DNA of 64,000 nucleotides. It comes from CAXMST01 sp963793415. Lineage in GTDB: Bacteria; Actinomycetota; Thermoleophilia; Solirubrobacterales; 70-9. Under the pieces are notes generated by a model. That model saw only the letters and a list, made by a program, of their open reading frames with translations, did no database searches and was not told the DNA's origin. Position numbers and translations under genes: made by a program. The stretch is from NCBI GenBank assembly GCA_963793415.1, contig CAWCAC010000002.1:1116001-1180000 (forward strand), in the 5' to 3' direction. This document shows, piece after piece, positions 1 through 8,126 of the stretch (position 1 is its first letter; every line of letters starts with the position of its first letter).

Positions 1-1143
1 GATCAGCGTCGGCGGCGCCGATACGCGCTGCATGATCTCGATCGCCTTGCGGTGCAGCCGCATCCGCTCCGGCGCCGCCAGCCCGTCGTAGATCGCGGCG
101 CGGACGACCGGGTGAACGAACTGCACCCGCGTCCCGGGCTTGAGGATCTCGAGCCGGACGAGGTCGAGCGCGGCCCGGTCGGCCTCCTCCTGCTCGAGGC
201 CGGCGAGCTCGATCGCGCGCCCGAGCTGCGCCTCCTCGCCGGCGACCGCCGCGGCCTCGGCGAGCCTGCGCCCGGCCTCGCCCGAGCGCGCGACCCGGAC
301 CTCGACCGTGCGCGCGACGGCGCGCGACCCGAGCGCGGCGAGGTTGCCGGCGAGCTGGGTCGTCCTGCCGCCGCGGCCCTCGAGCTCGAGCGTCCGCGCC
401 AGCTCGCTCAGCAGCAGTGGGTTGCCGCCGGTGACGTCGTGCCCCTCGCGGACGACGCCGGCCGCGGTCTCCTCGCCGAGCCGATCGCGCAGGGCGCTCG
501 CGGAGCCCTCCTTGGAGAGCGGCTGCGGGTGCAGGACGACCGCGTGCGGCTCCGCCGTCAGCGATGCGATCAGGGCGACGTCGGTGCCGGGCTCGTTCGG
601 CCGCAGCGTCGCCGCCAGGACCACCGGCATATCCGCGAGCCGGCGGCTGAGGAACTCGAGGAAGCCGAGCGAGGAGCCGTCGACCCAGTGCAGGTCGTCG
701 ATCGCGATCAGCAGCGGCTCCCGCTCGGAGAGCCGTCGGGTCAGCGCATAGAGCCCGTTGAAGATTGCGAAGGAGCTGTCCGGGGTGCCCTCTGTGACCA
801 GCGCAGTGCCCTCGATCAGGCCTCGGCAGGCGGTGGCTGGGCCGGCGAAGAGCTCGTCGAGCTCGTCCGGATCAGCGGCGATCACGATCGGCTCGAACAG
901 GTTGCGGACGACCCCCCACGAGTACTCCCGCTCGCGCTCTCCCGATCGTGCCGACAGCACCCGGCATCCCTGGTCCTGGGCGAGGGCGCGGGCGCTCTCC
1001 AGGAGCCGCGTCTTACCGACCCCGGGCGGGCCCTCGATCATCAGGCAGAGGCCGTCGCCGTCGACCCCGTGCTCGAGGGCCCGCTCGATGTCGCTGAGCT
1101 CCTTCTCGCGTTCGAGGAGGGGGTAGTCGGAGAACGCCGTCAC
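1..1143 (-). CDS. AAA-ATPase transcriptional regulator, LuxR/LAL type (3' end outside window)
   Basis: The gene runs off the left edge, so only the N-terminal 381 codons are visible. I start it at the GTG at 1143. The translation has a Walker A loop GPPGVGKT (residues about 38-45) and a Walker B region reading IAIDDLHWVD (about residues 145-155), followed by the conserved stretch FVHPVVRAAIYDGL typical of large STAND/LAL regulators. These proteins use ATP-dependent conformational change to control a C-terminal LuxR helix-turn-helix, which would lie outside the window. It is divergent from the cupin/FAD oxidoreductase genes, with a 17-bp palindrome between them, so it may regulate them. The ATPase assignment is secure; the DNA-binding end is inferred from family. 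Confidence 0.85.
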   Translation of the reverse strand, partial: MTAFSDYPLLEREKELSDIERALEHGVDGDGLCLMIEGPPGVGKTRLLESARALAQDQGCRVLSARSGEREREYSWGVVRNLFEPIVIAADPDELDELFAGPATACRGLIEGTALVTEGTPDSSFAIFNGLYALTRRLSEREPLLIAIDDLHWVDGSSLGFLEFLSRRLADMPVVLAATLRPNEPGTDVALIASLTAEPHAVVLHPQPLSKEGSASALRDRLGEETAAGVVREGHDVTGGNPLLLSELARTLELEGRGGRTTQLAGNLAALGSRAVARTVEVRVARSGEAGRRLAEAAAVAGEEAQLGRAIELAGLEQEEADRAALDLVRLEILKPGTRVQFVHPVVRAAIYDGLAAPERMRLHRKAIEIMQRVSAPPTLI

Positions 1144-1195
1144 TGCCGGGTCGGATTGTATTTACCGGTGCGGTTTCGTTCGGTCCGGTCCCGCA

Positions 1196-1212
1196 ACCCC
1201 AAACATTGGGGT
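1196..1212. promoter_or_regulatory. Palindromic operator candidate in divergent promoter
   Basis: Perfect inverted repeat ACCCCAA-ACA-TTGGGGT in the 125-bp gap between the AAA/LuxR-type regulator (start 1143, minus) and the cupin gene (start 1269, plus). Its size, symmetry and position fit a dimer-binding operator; the neighbouring regulator is the obvious candidate ligand, but that is inference. Confidence 0.5.
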
Positions 1213-1268
1213 ACCGGACTGGGGTCGGCCTCGATGCGGGATCGCTGCTCAGCGTCGATATTGCTGCC

Positions 1269-1709
1269 ATGAACCCAGACACCGAGAGCGCCACTACCGC
1301 CCCTTCGAGCTCCGCAGCGACCGATCCGGAGGTCGGGACCAGGCTCGATGCCCCCTCGGGGGTCGGCTACCTGATCGTGCTCGCGACGCGGGAGCAGAGC
1401 GACGGCCGGATGACCGAGCTCGAGGCGGTCTGTGGCCCGGGCGCCCCCGGCGTCGAGGAGCGCAGCTTCGACGAGCACGAGGTCCGCTTCGAGGTGCTCG
1501 AGGGCCGGCTCACGGTCGGCGTCGAAGGCGAGCCGCGCGAGCTCCGCGCCGGCGCTGCGATGACGATCGCTCCCGGCACTCCGCACCGGATCTGGGTCGA
1601 AGCCGGACGCACGGCGGCGCGGTTTGTCTGGCGGATGCGCCCGGCCGCCTCCGGCAGCAGCTTCACTGATCTCGTATTTGGCGATCCTGCCCCGAACGTG
1701 GCAGGCTGA
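1269..1709 (+). CDS. Cupin domain protein (146 aa)
   Basis: A small single-domain cupin. The middle of the protein reads FDEHEVRFEVLEGRLTVGVE followed by PGTPHRIWVEAG, which is the usual cupin pattern: a glycine-rich turn after a barrel strand and a late metal-ligand histidine (PHRIW). I use the ATG at 1269 because the longer frame to 1206 runs through the operator palindrome; no strong Shine-Dalgarno is visible, so a leaderless or weakly initiated message is possible. It is the first gene rightwards of the divergent regulator and is followed after 36 bp by an FAD oxidoreductase and then another cupin. Substrate unknown; sensor, isomerase or dioxygenase roles are all possible for this fold. 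Confidence 0.75.
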   Translation: MNPDTESATTAPSSSAATDPEVGTRLDAPSGVGYLIVLATREQSDGRMTELEAVCGPGAPGVEERSFDEHEVRFEVLEGRLTVGVEGEPRELRAGAAMTIAPGTPHRIWVEAGRTAARFVWRMRPAASGSSFTDLVFGDPAPNVAG

Positions 1710-1745
1710 CGGAAACCAGAAAGACGACTCATGAGGGGGATACCC

Positions 1746-3128
1746 ATGACCGGTTCGACGACCAGTACTGCCCAGCTCGACATCGAGGCCGCACGCGCGG
1801 CGATCGGCGGCGATCTCTTCACACCCTCCGACGAGACCTGGGACGCCGAGCGCGCCGCCTGGAACCTCGCGGTCGACCAGCGGCCGGCGGTGGTCGCCCT
1901 GCCGAACGACGCCGAGGACGTCGTCGTCCTCGTCAACGCCGCCCGTGAGGCCGGCATCGAGATCGCGCCGCAGAGCACCGGCCACAACGCGGCCCCGCTC
2001 GGCGATCTCGCCGGCACGATGCTGCTCCGCACTTCCCGCCTGCGCGAGGTCGAGCTCGACCCGGAGACCCGGATCGCGCGCGTCGGCGGCGGCACGGTCT
2101 GGGGCGATCTCGCGCCGGCTGCGGCCGAGCACGGGCTGATGCCACTGCAGGGCTCCTCGCACGACGTCGGTATCGCCGGCTACACGCTCGGGGGCGGCAT
2201 GTCGTTTCTCGCCCGCAAGCACGGGCTCAGCTGCGAGCTCCTGCAGGCGGTCGAGATCGTCACCGGCGACGGCGAGCTGCGCCGCGTCGATCGCGAGAAC
2301 GACGCCGACCTGTTCTGGGCCCTGCGTGGCGGTGGCGGCGGCTTCGGCGTCGTCACCGCGCTCGAGTTCGAGCTCCTGCCGATCGACGAGATCCTGGCCG
2401 GCGCCCTCTTCTTCCCGCCCGAGCGGTCGGCCGAGGTGCTGCGCGCGTGGCGCGACTGGGCCGAGGATCTGCCCGAGGAGCTGACCTCGTGCGTCACCCT
2501 CCGCCACTTCCCGCCGTTCGAGGAGGTGCCCGAGCCGGTTCGTGGGCAGTCGTTCGTCGTCGTCGAGGCCTACTGGTGCGGCGATCAGGACGAGGGTGAG
2601 CGCCTGCTGGAGCCGCTGCGCGCGCTCGGGCCGGCGATGGACAACGTCGCGATGACCGACGCCGTCGGACTCCAGCAGGTCCACATGGATCCGCCCGAGC
2701 CGGTGCCGGGGATCGGCGACCACCTGATGCTGTCCGGCTTCGATGACGCCGCGATTGACCGCGTCGTCCCGGTCGTCGACCAGGCCGAGGACGCGCCACT
2801 GGCGATGTTCGAGGTCCGCACGCTCGGCGGCGCCCTGGCCCGCCGCGCCGAGGGCGCGGGCGCGCTCGGGTCCCTCGACGACGCCTACGCCGTGTTCTCG
2901 GTCTGCATGCTGCCGATGCCCGAGCTCGAGCAGCCGGTGCGCGGCAAGCTGGCTGCGATCCGGGCGGCGCTGGAGCCGCTCGACAGCGGCACCGCCTACC
3001 TCAACTTCGCCGAGTCGACGACGGCGCCGGAGTCGCTGTTCAAGCCCGAGGAGCTGGCGCGGCTGCGCTCGATCCGCGAGCGGTACGCCGGCGGCATGTT
3101 CCGCGCCAACCACCCGCTCGGCGCGTAG
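1746..3128 (+). CDS. FAD-binding oxidoreductase, PCMH/BBE type (460 aa)
   Basis: A flavoprotein of the berberine-bridge/6-hydroxynicotine oxidase family. The N-terminal FAD domain has PQSTGHNAAPLG (residues about 75-86), whose His80 sits where the covalent 8-alpha-histidyl FAD link is made, then GIAGYTLGGGMSF and LFWALRGGGGGFGVV. The C-terminus ends in the BBE-like FRANHPLGA. The second covalent position, a Cys before the VG.GG motif in bicovalent members, appears to be absent here (GSSHDVG), so single attachment is expected. I choose ATG 1746 because GAGGGGG lies just upstream; ATG 1731 is the alternative. It lies between two cupin genes, suggesting oxidation of a small alcohol, sugar or aromatic compound; the substrate cannot be told from sequence. 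Confidence 0.88.
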   Translation: MTGSTTSTAQLDIEAARAAIGGDLFTPSDETWDAERAAWNLAVDQRPAVVALPNDAEDVVVLVNAAREAGIEIAPQSTGHNAAPLGDLAGTMLLRTSRLREVELDPETRIARVGGGTVWGDLAPAAAEHGLMPLQGSSHDVGIAGYTLGGGMSFLARKHGLSCELLQAVEIVTGDGELRRVDRENDADLFWALRGGGGGFGVVTALEFELLPIDEILAGALFFPPERSAEVLRAWRDWAEDLPEELTSCVTLRHFPPFEEVPEPVRGQSFVVVEAYWCGDQDEGERLLEPLRALGPAMDNVAMTDAVGLQQVHMDPPEPVPGIGDHLMLSGFDDAAIDRVVPVVDQAEDAPLAMFEVRTLGGALARRAEGAGALGSLDDAYAVFSVCMLPMPELEQPVRGKLAAIRAALEPLDSGTAYLNFAESTTAPESLFKPEELARLRSIRERYAGGMFRANHPLGA

Positions 3129-3153
3129 GAGCCGCGAGGGGGGAGGAAGCGCG

Positions 3154-3837
3154 ATGGCGACAGCGACGAAGAGCAGCGGCTTCACCGGGGACACGCTCCG
3201 CTCGGGCCAGGTCGCCGAGAACCCGGTGACGAGGGAGAGGTCGATCGTGATCGAGGCGCCGTCGGAGAATCCCGAACGGCGTCTGACCAGCGAGCTCCAC
3301 CTCGAGCCTGGAGCAGGCGTGCTGATCGAGCACATGCACCCGGCCATCGACGAGACCTTCGAGGTGCTCGAGGGCAGGCTCGGGTGGCAGCTCGACGGGA
3401 GGACGGGGGAGGCGGGACCCGGCGACGTCGTCGAGATCCCGGCCGGCAGCTGGCACGACTGGTGGCAGGTGGGCAGCGGGCGGACGATCTGTCGCGTCAC
3501 GGTCACGCCGGGCGATCGCTTCGTCGACCTGATCGCGGTCCTGTGGGGTCTCGGGGTCGACGGGCGGACGGACGTCAAGGGGGCTCCGGGGCTCCTCCAG
3601 CTCACCGTCGTCTCACAGGAGTTCAGCGACATCTTCGTGCCAAGAAAGCCACCGGCGGCGGTCCAGAAGGTCGTCTTCGGGCTACTCGGGCCGATCGCCC
3701 GCCGCCGGGGCTACCGCGCTGCCTACCCGCGTTACTCGGAGCTCTACTTCGAGGGCACGCCCGAGGACGTGCGGGCAGGCCGACCCCTCGTCCCCGTCTG
3801 GGGAGACGGGCCGGGGCCGCCTGGCGCGAAGCGCTGA
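3154..3837 (+). CDS. Cupin protein with conserved C-terminal extension (227 aa)
   Basis: A cupin (residues about 45-115) carrying EHMHPAIDETFEVLEG and IPAGSWHDWWQVG, the two cupin half-motifs with potential metal ligands H, H, E and H. After the barrel there is a further 100-residue region (FVDLIAVLWGLG, VDGRTDVKGAPG, PRKPPAAVQKV, LLGPIARRRGY) that is shared with the cupin protein at 60716-61405, so the two are paralogues with the same architecture. Start ATG 3154 has GGGAGGA seven bases upstream. It follows the FAD oxidoreductase by 25 bp, indicating one transcription unit. Function unknown; coupling to the oxidoreductase is inferred from context. Confidence 0.8.
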   Translation: MATATKSSGFTGDTLRSGQVAENPVTRERSIVIEAPSENPERRLTSELHLEPGAGVLIEHMHPAIDETFEVLEGRLGWQLDGRTGEAGPGDVVEIPAGSWHDWWQVGSGRTICRVTVTPGDRFVDLIAVLWGLGVDGRTDVKGAPGLLQLTVVSQEFSDIFVPRKPPAAVQKVVFGLLGPIARRRGYRAAYPRYSELYFEGTPEDVRAGRPLVPVWGDGPGPPGAKR

Positions 3838-3865
3838 CCACGACCACACACCAAGAGAGGTACCA

Positions 3866-4174
3866 ATGAAAGCCAACCGATCGATCCTGCTCGCGGCGCC
3901 CGTCGCCGCACTCCTCGCCCTGAGCGGCTGCGGCAACACGATCGACAACGCCGACCTCGAGGATCAGCTTCGCGAGAAGCTCTCCGCCGACGCCGGCGTC
4001 GACCCCGCCAATGTCTCTGTCTCCTGCCCGGAGGACGAGGAGTCGGAGAAGGGCAACGAGTTCGACTGCACCCTGACCGCCCCGAACGGTGACGAGGTGA
4101 CCGTCAACGTGACGATCACCGACGACGACGGCAGCTTCGACGCGGTCGTCCCGCCTCAGCAGTCGACCAAGTAG
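3866..4174 (+). CDS. DUF4333-like lipoprotein (102 aa)
   Basis: A small predicted lipoprotein. The N-terminus has two basic residues, a hydrophobic stretch and the lipobox ALSGC, with Cys22 as the lipidated residue. The mature part is acidic and has the DUF4333 pattern: VSVSCPEDEES, KGNEFDCTLTAPNGDEVTV, with two further cysteines that probably form a disulphide. DUF4333 domains occur in mycobacterial and other actinobacterial lipoproteins and have no settled function. ATG 3866 is preceded by GAGAGG. It lies 28 bp after the cupin gene and may be the last gene of that unit; it is convergent with the sdh operon, whose last stop is only 4 bp away. Confidence 0.82.
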   Translation: MKANRSILLAAPVAALLALSGCGNTIDNADLEDQLREKLSADAGVDPANVSVSCPEDEESEKGNEFDCTLTAPNGDEVTVNVTITDDDGSFDAVVPPQQSTK

Positions 4175-4178
4175 CCGC

Positions 4179-5084
4179 TCAGGCGGGGGTCGCCAGCGTG
4201 TCCTGGACGCCGAGCGTCGAGGCGATGTGGAGCGGCATCCCGAGCTGCTTCGGCTCGAAGCCGAGTGCCAGCCCGACGAGCTGCGGCAGGTGCAGGACGG
4301 CGAGGCCGAGGTCGCGACCGACGACCTTGGCCGCCTCCGGCTGCTGCATGTCCAGGTTCAGGTGGCAGAGCGGGCAGGGGGTGACCAGGCAGTCGGCGCC
4401 GGCGTCGAGCGCGTCACCGATGTGGGTGCCGGCCTGCCGCAGTGACGTCTCCCGGTTCATCGTCACGATCGGGAAGCCGCAGCAGCGCCGGGCCCCGTCG
4501 TAGTCGACGACCTCGCCGCCGAGCGTGCGGATCACGCGCTCGAGGTAGAGGTCGCGGTCGGGGTTCTCGTCGTAGCCGAGCCGGGCCTTGGGGCGCAGCA
4601 CGTAGCAGCCGTAGAAGGGGCCGACGCGGAGCCCGCTGAGCGGGCGCTTGACCTTGGCCGCAAGGTTCTCGAGCCCGTAGTCCTCGACCAGAAGCCAGAG
4701 GAAGTTCTTGTTGCTCCAGCCGTCCTTGTCCTTGACGTACTGGATGCCCTCCGCCTTCAGCGTCTCGTTGATGTGATCGCGGTAGGAGCTGCTCGCATCG
4801 AGCCGCTCCTGACACTCGCTCTGAGCGCCCTGGCAGGTCGAGCAGATGTTCATCATCGGCAGATCGGTCTGCTGGGAGAGCGCGAAGGTGCGAGCGTTGA
4901 GCGAGTCGGCGAGTTCCTGGTTGTGCTCGGCGATGACGCCGGCACCGCAGCAGGAAGCGCGGTCGAGCGTGACCATCTCGATGCCGAGGGCGTCCGCGGT
5001 CAGCTCCATCGAGCCGTGCAGCTCGGGTGTGAACCCGCGCGATACGCAGCCGGGCCAGTAGGCAACCTTGATGTTCGGGCTCAC
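4179..5084 (-). CDS. Succinate dehydrogenase third subunit, CCG-domain (HdrB/SdhE-like, 301 aa)
   Basis: Homologue of heterodisulfide reductase subunit B and of the third subunit of the archaeal-type (type E) succinate:quinone reductase. Two cysteine-rich CCG modules are visible: YWPGCVS ... RASCCGAG ... ICSTCQ (residues about 10-85) and FYGCYVLRP ... RRCCGFP ... TPCPLC (about 158-243). Such modules bind a non-cubane or [4Fe-4S] cluster and replace the haem-b membrane anchor. No transmembrane segment is seen. Its start overlaps the end of sdhB by 4 nt, so it is translationally coupled to it. The assignment as SDH subunit rests on this coupling plus the CCG motifs; no second anchor-like gene follows. 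Confidence 0.87.
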   Translation of the reverse strand: MSPNIKVAYWPGCVSRGFTPELHGSMELTADALGIEMVTLDRASCCGAGVIAEHNQELADSLNARTFALSQQTDLPMMNICSTCQGAQSECQERLDASSSYRDHINETLKAEGIQYVKDKDGWSNKNFLWLLVEDYGLENLAAKVKRPLSGLRVGPFYGCYVLRPKARLGYDENPDRDLYLERVIRTLGGEVVDYDGARRCCGFPIVTMNRETSLRQAGTHIGDALDAGADCLVTPCPLCHLNLDMQQPEAAKVVGRDLGLAVLHLPQLVGLALGFEPKQLGMPLHIASTLGVQDTLATPA

Positions 5085-6322
5085 GAAAGCTCCTCCGTCT
5101 CGTCGGGCTCAGGTTCAACGTCCCCGGCCGGCACCTCGGTCTCGGGTACCTGCTCTTCCTCGCCGCCCTCTCCGATGATGTACAGGTTCAGCTCCTCGCG
5201 GCTCTCCTCCGCGGTCTCGTAGATCCGCTTCACGTGACCCTGGGCGTCGCCCGGGAGCTTGTGGTGGACGCCGGGGATCAGCTTCGGGATCGAGCGCATC
5301 TTGCCGGTGCGGATACCGCGGATCGCGGTCGGCATCGACTGCATCAGCGCCTTGATCGAGGCCAGACTCGGCATCAGCTTGCCCTTGATGCCGGCCGCGA
5401 ACGACTCCTGCAGCAGCAGCGACTCGTCCAGCGTCCCCTTCTTCTCGATGTTCTTGACGAACGCCATCTCGTGCCGGTGGCCGTTGTTGACGTCGACTAT
5501 CCCGTGCTCTTCGCCGGCGATCCTGCGCAGGCGCATGATCTGGTTCATCGGCGCGACGCCCTTCGGGCAGGCGTCGATGCAGGAGAAGCAGTGGGTGCAG
5601 TCGTAGATCCCGTGCGGGTCGTTGGCGAGGTCGAAGAGACGCTCCTCGTGCTGGCCATCGCGCGGGTCGCCGACGAAGCGGTACGCCTTCGCGAGCGCGG
5701 CCGGGCCGATGAAGTCGGGGTCGGCCTCCATCGAGAGACAGGACGAGACGCAGGCGCCGCACTGGATACAGGCGACCGACTGGGTCACGTCGACCATCGA
5801 CTCGGGCGGCACGATGTTCTCGCGCTCGGGCTCGGGTCCGGTCGGCATCAGCCACGGTGAGACGCGGCGGAACTTCTCCCAGTGCGTCGACTCCATGTCG
5901 GTGACGAGGTCCTTGATCACCGGCATGTTCCCCATCGGCTCGACCGTGATCACGGGCTTGGAGCCGTTCGACGGTCCCGACATGCCCTTCTCGAGCGCGC
6001 CGGCGCCAGCGTCGATCTGGGAGGCGGAGGCCGAGGCCTCGCTCATCCGCGCGGCGTCCTCGGCGGCTTCGCCGAGCTGGGTCTTGCAGGCGAGCGTCGA
6101 CTGGCCGTTGACCTTGACTCCGCACGAGCCGCAGATTGCGGCGCGACAGGAGCAGCGCACGGCGAGCGTGCCGTCCTGGCCGTTCTTGGCCTGGAGGATG
6201 CCGTCTAGGACGGAGAGGGTCGAGTCGAGCTCGACGTCGAACTCCTCCCAGTAGGCGCCCTTCGCGCTGCCCTCGTCGGACTCGGGCTGATAGCGACGGA
6301 CCTTGAGCGTGTACTCAGGCAT
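5081..6322 (-). CDS. sdhB: Succinate dehydrogenase iron-sulfur subunit (413 aa)
   Basis: Carries electrons from the flavoprotein to quinone. The N-terminal plant-type [2Fe-2S] domain has SCRAAICGSCG with a later LAC (Cys59, 64, 67 and 79). The C-terminal ferredoxin-like domain has ACIQCGACVSSCLS and DCTHCFSCIDACPKG for the [4Fe-4S] and [3Fe-4S] centres. At 413 aa it is much longer than a usual SdhB (about 240 aa): there is a linker rich in Ala/Ser/Gly between the two domains and a long, acidic C-terminal tail (EGGEEEQVPETEV...). It is 4 bp downstream of sdhA and overlaps the CCG-domain subunit gene, forming a three-gene operon. Confidence 0.92.
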   Translation of the reverse strand: MPEYTLKVRRYQPESDEGSAKGAYWEEFDVELDSTLSVLDGILQAKNGQDGTLAVRCSCRAAICGSCGVKVNGQSTLACKTQLGEAAEDAARMSEASASASQIDAGAGALEKGMSGPSNGSKPVITVEPMGNMPVIKDLVTDMESTHWEKFRRVSPWLMPTGPEPERENIVPPESMVDVTQSVACIQCGACVSSCLSMEADPDFIGPAALAKAYRFVGDPRDGQHEERLFDLANDPHGIYDCTHCFSCIDACPKGVAPMNQIMRLRRIAGEEHGIVDVNNGHRHEMAFVKNIEKKGTLDESLLLQESFAAGIKGKLMPSLASIKALMQSMPTAIRGIRTGKMRSIPKLIPGVHHKLPGDAQGHVKRIYETAEESREELNLYIIGEGGEEEQVPETEVPAGDVEPEPDETEELS

Positions 6323-6326
6323 CGGG

Positions 6327-8012
6327 TTAGTAGGTCCTTTCCTGCGGTTGCCACTGGGTGATCGTCACGGGCGATTCGCCGAGTTCGGGCCCGTCGCCGT
6401 TCATGTGGACGGTGATGTGCTTGAGCCACTCCTCGTCGTTGCGCTCGGGGAAGTCGGTCCGGAACTGCGCGCCCCGGCTCTCCTTGCGCTCGGCCGCCGC
6501 AAGACACGTGGACTCGGCGCAGTCGAGCATGTTCTCGAGCTCGAGCGCTCCGAGCACGTCCTGGTTGAAGATCGTGCCGCGGTCGTCGATGTAGGCCTCC
6601 TTGGCCTCCTGCTTGAGCCGCTGGACGATCTCGAGGGCCTTCTGGATGCCCTCTTCGTCGCGGAAGACGGCGACGTACTTGTCCATCGTCTCGCCGAGCT
6701 CGGCCTTGATCTCAGAGACGCGGCGACTGCCGTGTTCGCGACCGATGATCGCCTCGACCCGGCTCTCCTCCGCGGTCAGGGCGCTGTGCGAGACGCGTGT
6801 GTGACCGCGGCCCTTGGCGCGCTCGGCCGCGTCCTCACCGGAGCGACGGCCGAAGATCAGCGTGTCGAGCAGGCTGTTGGCGCCGAGCCGGTTGCCGCCG
6901 TGGACCGAGACGCAGGCGACCTCGCCCGCGGCATACAGGCCGGGGACATTGGTCCGGCCCCAGATGTCGGTCTTGACGCCACCCATCGTGTAGTGGTTGC
7001 CGGGCTTGATGTGGATCGGCTCGCGGGTGATGTCGACGCCGGCGAAGTCGCGGCCGACGAGGACGATCTCGCGCAGCGCCTCGTGGATCCGCTTCTTCGG
7101 GACCACGGTCACATCGAGCGCGACGGTCCCGTCGGGGAAGCCGCGACCCTCGTTGATCTCGGTCTGCTCGGCGCGGGAGACGACGTCGCGGGAGGCGAGC
7201 TCCATCTTGTTCGGTGCGTACTTCTCCATGAACCGCTCGCCCTTGGCGTTGAGCAGGTGCGCGCCCTCACCGCGGGCACCCTCGGTGATCAGAAAGCCCT
7301 TGCCCGCCAGCGTGGTCGGGTGGTACTGGATCATCTCCATGTCCATCAGCTCGGCACCGACCCTGTAGGCCTGGGCGATGCCGTCGCCGGTGCAGATCAA
7401 GGCGTTGGTGGTCGGCTGCCAGACCTGGCCGTTGCCGCCGGAGCAGAGGATCACGCCCTTCGCCTCGAACATCTCCATCGAGCCGTCGCGGATGTTGCGG
7501 GTGATCGCGCCGACGCAGTTGCCGTCGTCGTCGAGGGCGAGCTCGGTCGTGAACCACTCCTCGTAGCGGTCGATCAGGTCCGAGTACTTCATCAGTTGCT
7601 CGTAGAGCGTGTGCATGATCGCCTGGCCGGTGATGTCGGCCACGTAGTACGTGCGGGCCTTCGAGGCGCCGCCGAAGGCGCGGGTGCCGAGCTTGCCGTC
7701 GGGCGCCCGGTGGAAGGTGACGCCGATGTGCTCGAGGTGGAGGAGCTCCTCCGGGGCCTCGCGGCACATGACCTCGATCGCGTCCTGGTCGCCGAGGTAG
7801 TCGGAGCCCTTGACCGTGTCGAAGGCGTGGGACTCCCAGCTGTCGTCCTCGTGGAGCGCCGCGTTGATGCCGCCCTGGGCGGCGTTCGAGTGGGATCGGA
7901 CGGGGTGGACCTTCGAGATCAGGCCGACGGAGACGCCGGCCTCCGCTGCTGCGAGAGCGGCCCGCTGACCAGCGAGGCCCGCTCCGATTACAAGTACGTC
8001 GTGCTGAGGCAA
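6327..8012 (-). CDS. sdhA: Succinate dehydrogenase flavoprotein subunit (561 aa)
   Basis: Catalytic subunit oxidising succinate to fumarate. The N-terminal Rossmann motif is VLVIGAGLAGQRAAL, followed by VRSHSNAAQGGINAAL where His41 is the expected covalent FAD attachment. Active-site region LITEGARGEGAHLLN and the FAD-binding GNRLGANSLLDTLIFG are present; length is normal for the family. Start ATG 8012. First gene of the sdhA-sdhB-CCG subunit operon read leftwards; a perfect 10-bp palindrome lies 25-34 bp upstream of the start. Fumarate reductase activity is an alternative direction, but the aerobic gene context (icd and mdh nearby) favours the TCA cycle. Confidence 0.94.
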   Translation of the reverse strand: MPQHDVLVIGAGLAGQRAALAAAEAGVSVGLISKVHPVRSHSNAAQGGINAALHEDDSWESHAFDTVKGSDYLGDQDAIEVMCREAPEELLHLEHIGVTFHRAPDGKLGTRAFGGASKARTYYVADITGQAIMHTLYEQLMKYSDLIDRYEEWFTTELALDDDGNCVGAITRNIRDGSMEMFEAKGVILCSGGNGQVWQPTTNALICTGDGIAQAYRVGAELMDMEMIQYHPTTLAGKGFLITEGARGEGAHLLNAKGERFMEKYAPNKMELASRDVVSRAEQTEINEGRGFPDGTVALDVTVVPKKRIHEALREIVLVGRDFAGVDITREPIHIKPGNHYTMGGVKTDIWGRTNVPGLYAAGEVACVSVHGGNRLGANSLLDTLIFGRRSGEDAAERAKGRGHTRVSHSALTAEESRVEAIIGREHGSRRVSEIKAELGETMDKYVAVFRDEEGIQKALEIVQRLKQEAKEAYIDDRGTIFNQDVLGALELENMLDCAESTCLAAAERKESRGAQFRTDFPERNDEEWLKHITVHMNGDGPELGESPVTITQWQPQERTY

Positions 8013-8036
8013 ATCTGACTCCGTTCTCCGGCCACT

Positions 8037-8046
8037 TGACCGGTCA
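8037..8046. promoter_or_regulatory. 10-bp palindrome upstream of sdhA
   Basis: TGACCGGTCA is a perfect palindrome in the gap between the sdhA start (8012, minus) and the preceding amidase gene. It could be a regulator half-site pair controlling the sdh operon. Short palindromes arise by chance in GC-rich DNA, so confidence is low. Confidence 0.25.
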
Positions 8047-8126
8047 GGCGATTCTATTCACGCGTCCGCCTGGGGTGCCCGGTGCCTGTGCGCCGAATCG
8101 CTGCGGGGAAACCCGGAGCGCGGCGG

